Assembly (NCBI RefSeq): GCF_000519045.1
Contig: NZ_KI912532.1
Span: 3,029,867-3,093,866 of the forward strand
Reading direction: 5' to 3'
DNA length: 64,000 nucleotides
Source of the DNA: Dechloromonas agitata is5
Lineage (GTDB): Bacteria; Pseudomonadota; Gammaproteobacteria; Burkholderiales; Rhodocyclaceae
Shown: positions 1-8,617 of the stretch, one piece after another
Layout: each line of letters begins with the position of its first letter
Position numbering within the stretch: the stretch's first letter is position 1
Program-made: the position numbers and the translations under genes
Notes under the pieces: generated by a model
Told to the model about the DNA's origin: nothing
The model's input: only the letters and a program-made list of their open reading frames with translations
The model's database searches: none

Positions 1-190
1 GCATGAAGGTGGTCGCCGCCTGCAGCGTCAGGCGCTGGTGCTCGATGGCCAGCCAGTTGCCCTGGTCGATCCACGGCCCGAGTTTCTGCTCGCCGGCCGG
101 CAGCCTGTCGAACTGGCAGGTGGGCGTCGCGGCCAGGGCGGCCGACGACAGCGAGAACAGGAGCAGGACAACTGGCCAGCGGCGATTCAT
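1..190 (-). CDS. Secreted protein, N-terminal part only (runs off the left edge)
   Basis: The gene reads leftward out of the window and only its first 63 codons are present. Residues 1-21 form a clear Sec signal peptide: a MNRR positive start, a leucine-rich core and an ALA-A cleavage site. The mature start (TPTCQFDRLPAGEQ) has one cysteine. No family can be assigned from this fragment. It lies 23 bp downstream of the carboxylate-amine ligase gene on the same strand and could be the last gene of that operon. Confidence 0.6.
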   Translation of the reverse strand, partial: MNRRWPVVLLLFSLSSAALAATPTCQFDRLPAGEQKLGPWIDQGNWLAIEHQRLTLQAATTFM

Positions 191-213
191 TTTTATTCTC
201 CGTTTCAGGTTGT

Positions 214-1338
214 TCAGCGCATCAGCCGTTCGCTGGCTTCGCGCACCACATCGTTCAGGTTGCCCTGTTCCTGGAAGCGCTCGCGCAGCCAGGCCGCATC
301 GCCCGCCCCCTCGGCGAGCTGGTTCTTCAACGGGTTCAACCAGTGCAGGCAACCCAGCGCGCTGGCGTCTTCGGAAATCGCTTCGAGCAGCGGGGCCAGC
401 GTCTGCCGCAAGGGCTGCTGGCAGAGCCCGACCGGGTCGGAAATTTCGGCATCGAGGCCGAAGCGGCAGGCCTGGAACTTGTTGTAACGGGCAACATGGG
501 CCTGCCTGTCGGTATGCAGCGGCGGCCGGGTGCGCAGCAGCCAGCGCGCCAGCGACTGGGCAAAGGCGGCCAGGGCGATGGCCTGCTCGATGCTCAGCGG
601 GGTATCGCAGACGCGAATCTCGACCGTGCCGAACTCAGGTTTCGGCCGCACATCCCAGTACAAATCCTTGATACCCTGCGCGATGCCGCAGGCCTGCAGG
701 AATTCGAAATGCCGGCAGAAATCCGGCCAGTCGTTCAGCGGCGGGCACTGCCCGCTGAGCGGGAAGGCCGATACCGCGTTGAGACGGGCCGACTGGTAGA
801 AACTGTCCACGCCATCGACGAAGGGCGACGAAGCCGACAGCGCGATGAAAGCCGGGACATGGACGCCGAGCGCCTGGGTCAGCCAGATCGCCTCATCCGC
901 CGAGGTGCAGCCGACATGGATGTGCTGGCCGAACACCGTGAACTGCTTGGCCAGGTAGCCGTAGCGCTGGTACAGGCCGCTGAAGCGGTCGCCCGGGCAG
1001 ATCCGGCGGTCCGGCCAATGGTGGAAGGGATGGGTGCCGCCGCCGCAGATGCCGATGTTGTTGCGCTCGCCATGCTGGCGCAGCGTGTCGCGCAGGCCGG
1101 CCAGGTCGGCCGCGATGCCATCGACCGTCCGCTGCGCCTGGGTGCTGATCTCGATCATGCTTTCGGTGATTTCCAGCTTGATTTCACCGAAGCGGCCGTC
1201 GTAATCGAGGCTGCCAAGCAGGTCGGTAGCGCCCCGCGTCAGATCGAAATCGCGCCGGGAGACCAGCTGGAGTTCGAGTTCGACACCGAGCGACAGCGGC
1301 GCGCTGTCCTTGAAGCTTTCCAGTCCCTTGCCGCTCAT
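214..1338 (-). CDS. Carboxylate-amine ligase, YbdK/GCS2 family
   Basis: 374 aa. A glutamate-cysteine-ligase type 2 family protein, expected to join a carboxylate to an amine at the cost of ATP; the natural substrate of YbdK-type proteins is not settled. Family motifs seen: GVELELQL (residues 18-25), CGGGTHPFHHW (98-108), GQHIHVG (137-143) and TVEIRVCDTP (238-247). I chose the ATG at 1338 because it forms an ATGA overlap with the upstream antiporter stop and has GGAGG seven bases before it; an in-frame ATG ten codons upstream lacks this. Neighbours are an antiporter and a gamma-glutamyl amidohydrolase, so a role in gamma-glutamyl amide metabolism is an inference. Confidence 0.85.
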   Translation of the reverse strand: MSGKGLESFKDSAPLSLGVELELQLVSRRDFDLTRGATDLLGSLDYDGRFGEIKLEITESMIEISTQAQRTVDGIAADLAGLRDTLRQHGERNNIGICGGGTHPFHHWPDRRICPGDRFSGLYQRYGYLAKQFTVFGQHIHVGCTSADEAIWLTQALGVHVPAFIALSASSPFVDGVDSFYQSARLNAVSAFPLSGQCPPLNDWPDFCRHFEFLQACGIAQGIKDLYWDVRPKPEFGTVEIRVCDTPLSIEQAIALAAFAQSLARWLLRTRPPLHTDRQAHVARYNKFQACRFGLDAEISDPVGLCQQPLRQTLAPLLEAISEDASALGCLHWLNPLKNQLAEGAGDAAWLRERFQEQGNLNDVVREASERLMR

Positions 1339-2603
1339 GCAATGCCTCCCTTCTCGCCGGCGCCGCATTCGCCGGATCGGCCGAGGGCCAGCCGGCAGAG
1401 GGCCGGCCCGAGCAATTCCATCATCGCCGCCGCGAACAGCGGCAGGGCCAGCGCCGAACGGCCAACCTCCGGATACAGACCGGCGATTTCATACGCCATG
1501 AACACCGCCGTCGCCGACAGGGGCTGGATGCCGACGCCCACCAGCAGGCGCTTGGGCAACGGCAGGCTGCCGCCCGACCAGGCCAGCGCGGCGGCCTTGG
1601 CAGCAGCCCTGACGAGCAGCAGGCCGAGCGCCTGCAGGCCGGCCAGCCAGGTGAACTCCTGCCAGGGCAAGGAGGCACCGACGATGACAAAGAGCACGAT
1701 GGCGAGCAGCCAGTGACCTTCCGGCAGATCGGTATAGCGCAGCGTCTGCCGCCGGTCGCGTGCAGCAAGCAGCACGCCCATCAGGAAGAGGGTCAGGAAG
1801 ACCGGCACGGCCAGCATGCGGGCGATGCCGACGGCGAGCAAGGCGCTGGCGACGAGGACGAAAACCTGGGCCAGCGACCGTTTGGGCAGCGCCCGGGCGA
1901 TGAGCAGTGCCAGCCAGGCGCCCAGGCCGCCGATCAGCACTGCGCCGGCCACCACCCAGAGCGGATGGACGACGGCATTCAGCCAGTCCTCGCTCAATTC
2001 GGCATGGACGACACCCAGCACGAAGGCGAAGGCAATGAAGGAGGCGGCCGAGCTGATCGCGGTATGCAGGATGATGCGCTCGGTCACCTGCCCCTGGGCG
2101 CGTGATTCCTCGATGGTCAGCAACACCACGGCCGGCGCCGAGGCCATCGTGACCGCCGCGGTGGCCGCTGCCCAGGCCGGCGACAGGCCGACCAGCCAGA
2201 GCGCGAAGGCGAAGATCAGCGCAAAGGACAGCGAGATGTCGGCCAGCGTGCTGCGCAGCAACTCCGGGTTGCGGTGCAGCCAGCTCAGGTCGAGGCGCCG
2301 CCCGACCTCCATCATCAGCAGGCCGAGCGCCGCGTCGGCAATCGGCCTGGCCTGGGCCAGCGCCTCGATGCTGATCCAGCCGAGCGCCGACGGCCCAAAA
2401 ACGATGCCGGCCAGCACGTAGCCGATGACCTTCGGCCAGCGGAGATGGGCATGCAGCCACTCGCCGATCAGCAGGCCGACGACCAGCAGCAGACTGAACA
2501 GGGCCAGCGAATCGATGGTTTCCGGAAAGGGCGGTAGGAAGAGCAGGCGCTCGATCAGGCTTTCCCAGACGCTGCGCAGCGGGGCGAGGAGGCGTTCGAT
2601 CAT
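1335..2603 (-). CDS. Cation:proton antiporter, CPA2 (KefB/Na+-H+ exchanger) family
   Basis: 422 aa integral membrane protein with about a dozen hydrophobic segments across its length and no soluble C-terminal TrkA-N domain, so it is a short CPA2-type exchanger rather than a full KefB/KefC. Typical family features are the early GEWLHAHLRWPKVIGYVLAG stretch and the later helix carrying acidic and glycine residues. The start at 2603 follows a G-rich ribosome site; an ATG at 2624 is in frame but has none. The gene sits between the amidohydrolase and ligase genes and overlaps the ligase by four bases, so translation is probably coupled. The transported ion is unknown. Confidence 0.82.
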   Translation of the reverse strand: MIERLLAPLRSVWESLIERLLFLPPFPETIDSLALFSLLLVVGLLIGEWLHAHLRWPKVIGYVLAGIVFGPSALGWISIEALAQARPIADAALGLLMMEVGRRLDLSWLHRNPELLRSTLADISLSFALIFAFALWLVGLSPAWAAATAAVTMASAPAVVLLTIEESRAQGQVTERIILHTAISSAASFIAFAFVLGVVHAELSEDWLNAVVHPLWVVAGAVLIGGLGAWLALLIARALPKRSLAQVFVLVASALLAVGIARMLAVPVFLTLFLMGVLLAARDRRQTLRYTDLPEGHWLLAIVLFVIVGASLPWQEFTWLAGLQALGLLLVRAAAKAAALAWSGGSLPLPKRLLVGVGIQPLSATAVFMAYEIAGLYPEVGRSALALPLFAAAMMELLGPALCRLALGRSGECGAGEKGGIA

Positions 2604-2646
2604 GCTCGCCCCCCGGCCGTGCATCGCAAGATGGGCAAGGGCGCCC

Positions 2647-3429
2647 TCACCATCGCCGGCCCCGCGCCGCGTTGAGGAATTCGTCCAGGATGGGCGTGCA
2701 GTTCAGCAAATCCGGACTGCCCGGCGGGTGGAATTCCGGATGCCACTGCAGGCCGAGGACATAGGGCTTGCCTTCGAGACGAACGGCCTCGATCAGGCCG
2801 TCCTCGACGCTGCGTGCCTCGACCCGCAAGCCCTTGCCGACCGCCTTGATCGCCTGATGGTGGATGGAAACCACCCGCCCGCCGGCTTGCTCGGGGTAGA
2901 GCTTGCCCAGGCTGCCGCCGGCTTCCCAGGCGATGGCATGGGCGTACTTGTCGTAATCGTCGTGAACGTGGATGTCCGGCTGGTCGTATTGGGTCGCGAT
3001 ATCCTGGTACAGCGTGCCGCCCAGCGCCACGTTGATCAACTGGGCGCCGCGGCAGATGCCGAGCACCGGCTTGCCGGCCTCCATGAATTCGTGCAGCAGC
3101 TCCATCTCGTAGGCGTCGCGCAGGCGGTCGCCCGCCCACTCCGGCTGCACGGGTTCCTCGCCGTAGGACTGCGGGCTGATGTCGGCACCGCCTTGCAGGA
3201 CCAGGCCGTCGAGATACTGCGGGTAGTCGGACAGGCGGATGCTGCTCCGGTGCAGCAGGCCATCGCCGCTCACCGACGGGATCATGAAGACCATCACCTC
3301 GCGCGACATCACCCAGTGGGCGACCGACTGTTCGAGGTAATGCAGCGACTTGGACTGCAAGCCGGTCGCCCCGGGCTGGGGATGGTAGATCCGGGCCGAG
3401 AGGCCGATGCGTAACGGACGTCGTGCCAT
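2647..3429 (-). CDS. Class I glutamine amidotransferase-like hydrolase (PuuD/peptidase C26 family)
   Basis: 260 aa. Matches the gamma-glutamyl-gamma-aminobutyrate hydrolase family, which splits gamma-glutamyl amides. The catalytic triad is visible: nucleophile Cys126 in GICRGAQLIN and His230/Glu232 in LGLQWHPEF. The start at 3429 has AAGGAG seven bases upstream; the longer open frame to 3486 has no such site. It is the first gene of an operon with the antiporter and the carboxylate-amine ligase and is divergent from a MarR gene. A hydrolase and a ligase of gamma-glutamyl-type bonds in one operon suggest a small amide-handling pathway; the substrate is not evident. Confidence 0.85.
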   Translation of the reverse strand: MARRPLRIGLSARIYHPQPGATGLQSKSLHYLEQSVAHWVMSREVMVFMIPSVSGDGLLHRSSIRLSDYPQYLDGLVLQGGADISPQSYGEEPVQPEWAGDRLRDAYEMELLHEFMEAGKPVLGICRGAQLINVALGGTLYQDIATQYDQPDIHVHDDYDKYAHAIAWEAGGSLGKLYPEQAGGRVVSIHHQAIKAVGKGLRVEARSVEDGLIEAVRLEGKPYVLGLQWHPEFHPPGSPDLLNCTPILDEFLNAARGRRW

Positions 3430-3527
3430 CGTGAAACTCCTTGTCGATTGGTTGCGGCCGGATTGGCGGCAGGCTGTGCCTGCCACCGCTTCGCCTCGCC
3501 GAAAACGGGGAGGGCCGGAGAGTGCGC

Positions 3528-3556
3528 TTGGACACTACATTGCTTATCAATATAAT
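3528..3556 (+). promoter_or_regulatory. Sigma-70 promoter for the marR gene with an operator-like palindrome in the spacer
   Basis: TTGGAC at 3528-3533 and a perfect TATAAT at 3551-3556 are separated by 17 bp. The spacer and -10 edge hold the palindrome ATTG-CTTAT-CAAT (3539-3551), the kind of AT-rich dyad MarR proteins bind. It lies 27 bp before the marR ATG and about 110 bp before the divergent amidohydrolase start, so autoregulation and control of the divergent operon are plausible but inferred. Confidence 0.6.
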
Positions 3557-3582
3557 TCCCGCACCTGATTCGCGCAATTCTT

Positions 3583-4074
3583 ATGAAATCTCACACCCCC
3601 AGCCTGCCACTTGAAGTGCTGCAGCAATTTCGCGTCATCTACGGCACCATGCGGCAATATTTCCGCGCCCTCGAACAATGCTGCGGCCTGCCCGGCAGCC
3701 AGATGTGGATCCTCCAGGAAGTCGAGCGCACCCCCACCATCGGCGTCACCGAACTCGCCCAGCGCCTGGGCATCCACCAGTCCACCTGCAGCCAGCTGGT
3801 GGACCGGCTGGTCGGCCAGGGCTATCTGGAAAAACAGAAGGCGGCCAGCGACCGGCGCCGGGTCGGCCTGATCCTCGCCGCCAGCGGCCGGGCACTTATC
3901 GCACGCCTGCCCGGCCCGGCCGAAGGCGTGCTGCCGGCGGCGCTGACCAGCCTGCCCGAGGTCGCCCTGAAAACATTGCATATCAATCTAGCTGAACTGA
4001 TCGGCCACCTGCAGGAAACGGATGAACAGTTCGCCCGGATTCCGCTGGCGGAGATGGTGCGCAATGCGGAATAG
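3583..4074 (+). CDS. MarR-family transcriptional regulator
   Basis: 163 aa, typical MarR length. A winged helix-turn-helix is visible around residues 50-100: IGVTELAQRLGIHQSTCSQLVDRLVGQGY is followed by the wing with KAASDRRRVGLILAASGR. N- and C-terminal helices would form the dimer interface. It is divergent from the amidohydrolase-antiporter-ligase operon, with its own near-consensus promoter overlapping a dyad, and is therefore a likely local repressor. The ligand is unknown. The last codons overlap the start of the downstream OmpA-like lipoprotein gene. Confidence 0.88.
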   Translation: MKSHTPSLPLEVLQQFRVIYGTMRQYFRALEQCCGLPGSQMWILQEVERTPTIGVTELAQRLGIHQSTCSQLVDRLVGQGYLEKQKAASDRRRVGLILAASGRALIARLPGPAEGVLPAALTSLPEVALKTLHINLAELIGHLQETDEQFARIPLAEMVRNAE

Positions 4075-4615
4075 ACTAGCCCTGCCCCGCTTCGCCGCCC
4101 TGCTCATCGTTGCCCTGCTGGCCGGTTGTGCCGGCAACCGGCTGCCGGAGAAAGCGGCCGACACAGCCAGGGTATCCGGCCCGGCCATACTCCCGCCAGA
4201 CGCCGCCAGCCAGGCCATGCCGCAGGCCGCGCCGCCCGCAGCGAGCAGTGCTGCGGCCATGCCGGCCAATCCGGAAGAAAGCATCTTCTTTTCGCCGGGA
4301 GCCAGCGCCATCGCTTCGGCCGAACGACGCAAGCTCAAGCCGCTGGCCAGCCGCCTGCAGGCCGACCGGCGACAGACCGTCACCCTGGTCGGGCACGCCA
4401 ACGACAACGGCAGCCGCTCATTCAACCTGGCCGTGGCCGATGCCCGGATCGGCGCTGTCGCCAGCGCGCTGAAGAAACTGGGGGTCGCCGCCTACCAGAT
4501 CCGCAAGCGGGTATTGGGCGACGAGCAGGTCCCGGCCGATTGCCGCGCCTCCGCCTGCCGGAAAGCCATGCGCCGCGTGGACTTCCTGTTCTCCGGCCCG
4601 GCGACCGCCAACTGA
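4064..4615 (+). CDS. OmpA-family outer-membrane lipoprotein
   Basis: 183 aa. Lipoprotein signal peptide ending in the lipobox LLAGC (Cys22). An Ala/Pro-rich linker is followed by an OmpA C-terminal-like peptidoglycan-binding domain from about residue 75 (IFFSPGAS, then TVTLVGHANDNGS and the NLAVADARIGAV helix). The family ties the outer membrane to the cell wall. The start at 4064 is chosen because the signal peptide begins there; the open frame extends 14 codons upstream inside marR. It overlaps the marR stop, so it may be co-transcribed with marR. Confidence 0.82.
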   Translation: MRNRLALPRFAALLIVALLAGCAGNRLPEKAADTARVSGPAILPPDAASQAMPQAAPPAASSAAAMPANPEESIFFSPGASAIASAERRKLKPLASRLQADRRQTVTLVGHANDNGSRSFNLAVADARIGAVASALKKLGVAAYQIRKRVLGDEQVPADCRASACRKAMRRVDFLFSGPATAN

Positions 4616-4630
4616 GGCGCGGCGCGCCGT

Positions 4631-5239
4631 TCAGGCGCGCAGTTCGAGGTTCAACCGGACCAGGTCGGCGACATTGCCGACCCCGAGCTTGTCCATCATG
4701 CGCGCCTTGTGCACCTCGACGGTGCGCGGACTGATGCCGAGCTCGGCGGCAATGTCCCGGTTATGCTGCCCGGCCACCACCCGGGCCATCACCTCCCGTT
4801 CGCGCGGCGTCAACCCGGCGAGGAGGCGCTCGACGGCCGAGCGGTTGAGATCGGCGGCCAGCTGGCTTTGCTGGCGGGCAAAGGCGTCGGCGATGGCAGC
4901 CAGCAGCTTGCGGTGGTCGAGCGGCTTTTCCAGGAAATCCACGGCCAGCGCCCGGAAGGCCTCGCGGGCCGAGGCCACGTCGCCATGGCCGGTCATCACG
5001 ATGACCGGCAGGTCGCTGCCCAACTGGTTCAGGTGCTTCTGCAGGGTCAGGCCATCCATGCCGGGCATGCGGATATCGAGCAGCAGGCAGCCGCGCCAGG
5101 TCTTCTTGTAGGCTTTCAGGAAGCTTTCCGCATCGCCGAACACGGCAACCCGGTAATCCTCGACGCCGAGCAGCAGGCTCAGGGCATCGCGTACGGAGGG
5201 ATCGTCATCGACGATGAAGACAGTCAGATTGTCAGACAT
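4631..5239 (-). CDS. FixJ-type response regulator (receiver plus LuxR HTH)
   Basis: 202 aa. Receiver domain with the acidic pocket DDD at 11-13, phosphoacceptor Asp55 in LLLDIRMPG and the VMTGHGDV and Lys switch positions after it. The C-terminal third is a LuxR/GerE helix-turn-helix (LTPREREVMARVVAGQHNRD, then the ISPRTVEVHKARMM recognition helix). It overlaps the 3' end of the partner kinase gene by 8 bp and is its cognate regulator. The target genes are not known; the divergent antiporter gene beyond the kinase is one candidate. Confidence 0.9.
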   Translation of the reverse strand: MSDNLTVFIVDDDPSVRDALSLLLGVEDYRVAVFGDAESFLKAYKKTWRGCLLLDIRMPGMDGLTLQKHLNQLGSDLPVIVMTGHGDVASAREAFRALAVDFLEKPLDHRKLLAAIADAFARQQSQLAADLNRSAVERLLAGLTPREREVMARVVAGQHNRDIAAELGISPRTVEVHKARMMDKLGVGNVADLVRLNLELRA

Positions 5240-6794
5240 GGTTCATGGATTCCTGAATCGGCAGAACGATCTTGAAGATGCCATGCTCGGCCACCTCGCC
5301 CCACAGTGTGCCGCCATGGGTTTCGACGATGGCGCGGCTGATCACCAGCCCGAGGCCCAGGCCGCTCGACTTGGATGAATTGAAGGGCTCGAACAGCGTG
5401 CCGGCGACCTTTTCGGATAGCCCTCGGCCGGAGTCGGTCACGACGAGGCAGACACGCGCCCCGGGCAGGATTTCACCCCGCAGGCTGACCGCGCGCTGCG
5501 CACAGTCAGGGTGATCGACGGCATCGAAGGCGTTGGCGAGCAGATTGCGCAGCACCACTTCGAGTTGCAGACGGTCGGCCAGCAGGCTGACGTCGGGAAT
5601 CGTGCCGACCGTGAAAGCGATGCCGCGTTGCGCGGCCCGCGCCTGGTAATGGCGGGCGGCCTGGTCGACGATTTCCGGCAGCCGGGCGGCTTCCAGCTTG
5701 GTCGCCCCGGTCCGGAAAAAGTCGCGTAGCCGGCGGACCACCTCGCCGGCCCGAGCCGACTCGACCAGCATGCCGTGGATGGCGGCATTCAGGCGCTCGC
5801 CCTGCTCGCCGCGCTCGAGCAGTCGTTCGCAGGCCGAACCGTAGGCCGCCAGCGCGGTCAGCGGCTGGTTGAGCTCGTGGGCCAGCGCTCCGGCCATTTC
5901 TCCCGCCGCCGCGAGACGCAGCGTCTGCTTCAGTTCGTCACTGGTCCGCCGCTGCTCGTCCACCACGCTACCCACGAAAAAGCCGATCAGGGCCATGGCC
6001 AGCGACAGCATTTGCAGCTCGGCAATGGTCACTGCGTTGTAGCTCAGCACCTGGACGGCGACGATGACCTCGATCTGCAGCAGCGAAGCGGCAAGGATGG
6101 CACCGGCCATGCCCTGCCGGGCCGAGGCCCAGATCAGCGGCAGGAAGAGCAGGTAGAAGAACTTGAAGCCGCTGCCGCCGCCGAAATCGAAAGCGATCCA
6201 CAGTGCCAGCAGGCTGGCGGCGACGTAGCCCAGGGTTTCCCAGCGCAGGGCGGCGGTGCGCAGCAACAAGCGGCCGCGCTCGCTGCTCAGCCACCAGAAG
6301 AGCGGCATCGCCACCGTGATGCCGACACTGTCGCCCACCCAGAACTGGACGACCCCGGTGCGCCAGCCCTCGGCCGGCAGCAGACCGAACAGTTGCAGGC
6401 TGCTCAGGTAAATGATGCTGACCAGCAGGGTGCCGCCGGCAACCGGCAGGATCCAGGCGATCAGCGCGACACGGTCGTCGAGCAGCGTGGTCGATAGCAG
6501 GCGGCGGCGCAGGTATTCGCCCAGCGCGATATAGCCGCCGGCCAGGATGGCCGCCGACAGCAGGCTGGCCCACCAGGCCTGTGGAACGCCACGGACCAGC
6601 AGTTCGCTGAGCAGCACGGTGCCGAGCACGGGCCACCAGGCAGCGCGGCCGCGGCGCAATATGAAGACCAGCCCGAGGGCTGGCGCCGGGTTCCAGGGCG
6701 TGATGTTGAGGCCGTGCAGCGGGTGGATGAAGCTCGTCACATCGAGAGCGATGTAGAGCGCAGCGAAGGCGAGGTTGAGAGACAGCGTGTTCAC
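5232..6794 (-). CDS. MASE1-domain sensor histidine kinase
   Basis: 520 aa. Residues 1-280 form a MASE1-type membrane sensor with about eight transmembrane helices. The HisKA box is at LAHELNQPLTAL (phosphoacceptor His306) and the ATP-binding domain follows, with the N box (NLLANAFDAV), G1 (DSGRGL) and G2 (GLGLGLVISR). The ELNQPL H-box is characteristic of FixL/DctB-like kinases that pair with FixJ-type regulators, as here. It overlaps its regulator gene and is divergent from the putative antiporter gene 183 bp away. Confidence 0.9.
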   Translation of the reverse strand: MNTLSLNLAFAALYIALDVTSFIHPLHGLNITPWNPAPALGLVFILRRGRAAWWPVLGTVLLSELLVRGVPQAWWASLLSAAILAGGYIALGEYLRRRLLSTTLLDDRVALIAWILPVAGGTLLVSIIYLSSLQLFGLLPAEGWRTGVVQFWVGDSVGITVAMPLFWWLSSERGRLLLRTAALRWETLGYVAASLLALWIAFDFGGGSGFKFFYLLFLPLIWASARQGMAGAILAASLLQIEVIVAVQVLSYNAVTIAELQMLSLAMALIGFFVGSVVDEQRRTSDELKQTLRLAAAGEMAGALAHELNQPLTALAAYGSACERLLERGEQGERLNAAIHGMLVESARAGEVVRRLRDFFRTGATKLEAARLPEIVDQAARHYQARAAQRGIAFTVGTIPDVSLLADRLQLEVVLRNLLANAFDAVDHPDCAQRAVSLRGEILPGARVCLVVTDSGRGLSEKVAGTLFEPFNSSKSSGLGLGLVISRAIVETHGGTLWGEVAEHGIFKIVLPIQESMNHV

Positions 6795-6976
6795 GTTGCG
6801 GGAAGGTCTGGGGCCGTCACGGTGCGAAGGAGCGAGTCATGCATGGCGCAATGTAACCCAAGCCACTCCGGGGCCGGATAAGGAGAAGCCGTACGGGTTT
6901 TCCGTACGCGCTGCCCGAATTATCGCCGCGGGGGCGGATGGCTATAGTCGGACGCATCACCCCTGCGAATCCCATC

Positions 6977-8245
6977 ATGTCCATTTCAGCCGTCTCCACG
7001 CCGGAAATCGTTGCCGCCGCCATCTTCGGCATCGCCGTCCTCCATACGTTCTCGACCAAGTTCTTCGCCCACCTGGCCCATGTCCAGCCGCGCCACGCCG
7101 GTCTGTGGCACCTGCTGGCCGAAGTCGAGGTGGTATTCGGCTTCTGGGCCTTCGTCCTGGTTGCCGCGCTGTTCTCGCTGTCCGGCAAGGATGCCGCGGT
7201 CGACTACCTGGAAGCGCGCAATTTTACCGAGCCAATGTTCGTCTTCGTGATCATGGTCATCGCCGCCAGCCGGCCCATCCTCGAAACGGTGATGGCCACC
7301 GTCCGCCTGATCGCGGCCATGATCCCGATCCAGCGCGCCGTCGCCGTCTACTTCCTCTGTCTGTCCTTCATCCCCATGCTCGGCTCCTTCATCACCGAGC
7401 CGGCCGCCATGACCCTGGCAGCCCTGATGCTGCGCGACAGCTTCTTCAGCCAGCAGATTTCGAACCGCCTCAAATACGCCACCATCGGCCTGCTCTTCGT
7501 GAACATCTCCATCGGCGGCACGCTGACCAATTTCGCCGCGCCGCCAGTCCTGATGGTCGCCGCCAAGTGGCAGTGGGACACCCTCTACATGCTCTCCCAC
7601 TTCGGCTGGAAAGCAGCCTTCGCCGTGTTCACCAACGCCGCCGTGCTGACCTGGTTCTTCCGCCGTGAACTGGCGGCCAAGGGCAAGCCCAACGGCACGG
7701 CCAACGCCACCGCCGTGCCGCGCACCGTCGCCGGCATCCACCTTGCCTTCCTCGTCGGTGTCGTTGTCTTCGCCCACCACGCCGTCGTCTTCATGGGCCT
7801 CTTCCTGTTCTTCCTCGGCTACACCGAAGCCTACAAGAAATACCAGGACCGCCTGATCCTGCGTGAAGGCCTGCTCGTCGCCTTCTTCCTGGCCGGCCTG
7901 GTCGTCCTCGGCGGCCTGCAGCAATGGTGGCTGCAAAGCGCGCTCACCGGCGTCGAGCCGACTGTCCTCTACTTCCTGGCCACCGCGCTGACCGCCGTGA
8001 CCGACAACGCGGCGCTGACCTACCTGGCTTCACTGGTCGAAGGCGTTTCGGCCGAATTCAAGTACGCCATCGTGGCCGGCGCAGTCACCGGCGGCGGCCT
8101 GACCATCATCGCCAACGCACCCAACCCGGCCGGCGTGGCGATTCTCAAATCGAGCTTCGACGACCAGTCGGTCAGCCCGCTCGGCCTCTTCCTGGCCGCC
8201 TTGCCGCCGACCTGCGTCGCCATCTTCGCCTTCCTCGCCCTGTGA
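6977..8245 (+). CDS. Putative Na+/H+ antiporter family membrane protein
   Basis: 422 aa, with roughly ten hydrophobic segments. The sequence matches the family annotated as putative Na+/H+ antiporter in proteobacteria: FFAHLAHVQPRHAGLWHLL near the N-terminus, a conserved SFITEPAAMTLAALML stretch and a TDNAALTYLASL stretch. The ATG at 6977 is preferred because the hydrophobic N-terminus begins there; the 13 codons before it look non-coding. Transport of Na+ is family annotation, not shown here. It overlaps the next gene by one base and leads a three-gene unit ending in a universal stress protein. Confidence 0.75.
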   Translation: MSISAVSTPEIVAAAIFGIAVLHTFSTKFFAHLAHVQPRHAGLWHLLAEVEVVFGFWAFVLVAALFSLSGKDAAVDYLEARNFTEPMFVFVIMVIAASRPILETVMATVRLIAAMIPIQRAVAVYFLCLSFIPMLGSFITEPAAMTLAALMLRDSFFSQQISNRLKYATIGLLFVNISIGGTLTNFAAPPVLMVAAKWQWDTLYMLSHFGWKAAFAVFTNAAVLTWFFRRELAAKGKPNGTANATAVPRTVAGIHLAFLVGVVVFAHHAVVFMGLFLFFLGYTEAYKKYQDRLILREGLLVAFFLAGLVVLGGLQQWWLQSALTGVEPTVLYFLATALTAVTDNAALTYLASLVEGVSAEFKYAIVAGAVTGGGLTIIANAPNPAGVAILKSSFDDQSVSPLGLFLAALPPTCVAIFAFLAL

Positions 8246-8616
8246 TGCCCCGGCCCAGCCTCATCCTTCGCTCGCCCTACCTGCAGTGGCTGCTGGTCCA
8301 GATTTTCCCGCGCCTGCGGGCCTGGCCGGTCGGCAAGTGGCCGGCGGTGATGGAGAAGGTACGCAGCACCGATTTCGATCGCTTCGAGCGCATCGGCATC
8401 GTCGCTGCCATGGTCCTCACCACCTGGTTGCTGCGCCCGGCCAGCGACAGCGACAGCCCGGCCGCCGTTGTCTTCCTGACCCAACTGCTGGCCGCCCTGC
8501 CCCTGCTGTTTCTGATGGCCGGCCCTTTCTTCCTGCGCCGGATTCGCCGGGTACTCGACAGCGAAGCCCGCTCCGGACGGGAGGGAAGCGCCGACACTCC
8601 CGACGAAAGGAAGTGA
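8245..8616 (+). CDS. Small hypothetical membrane protein
   Basis: 123 aa. The start overlaps the antiporter stop (TGATG). An Arg/Trp-rich N-terminal region of about 45 residues is followed by two hydrophobic segments (IGIVAAMVLTTWLL and FLTQLLAALPLLFLMAGPFF) and a charged tail rich in Arg, Glu and Asp. No family is recognised. Tight spacing to the antiporter upstream and the stress protein one base downstream indicates a common transcript. Confidence 0.7.
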   Translation: MPRPSLILRSPYLQWLLVQIFPRLRAWPVGKWPAVMEKVRSTDFDRFERIGIVAAMVLTTWLLRPASDSDSPAAVVFLTQLLAALPLLFLMAGPFFLRRIRRVLDSEARSGREGSADTPDERK

Positions 8617-8617
8617 C

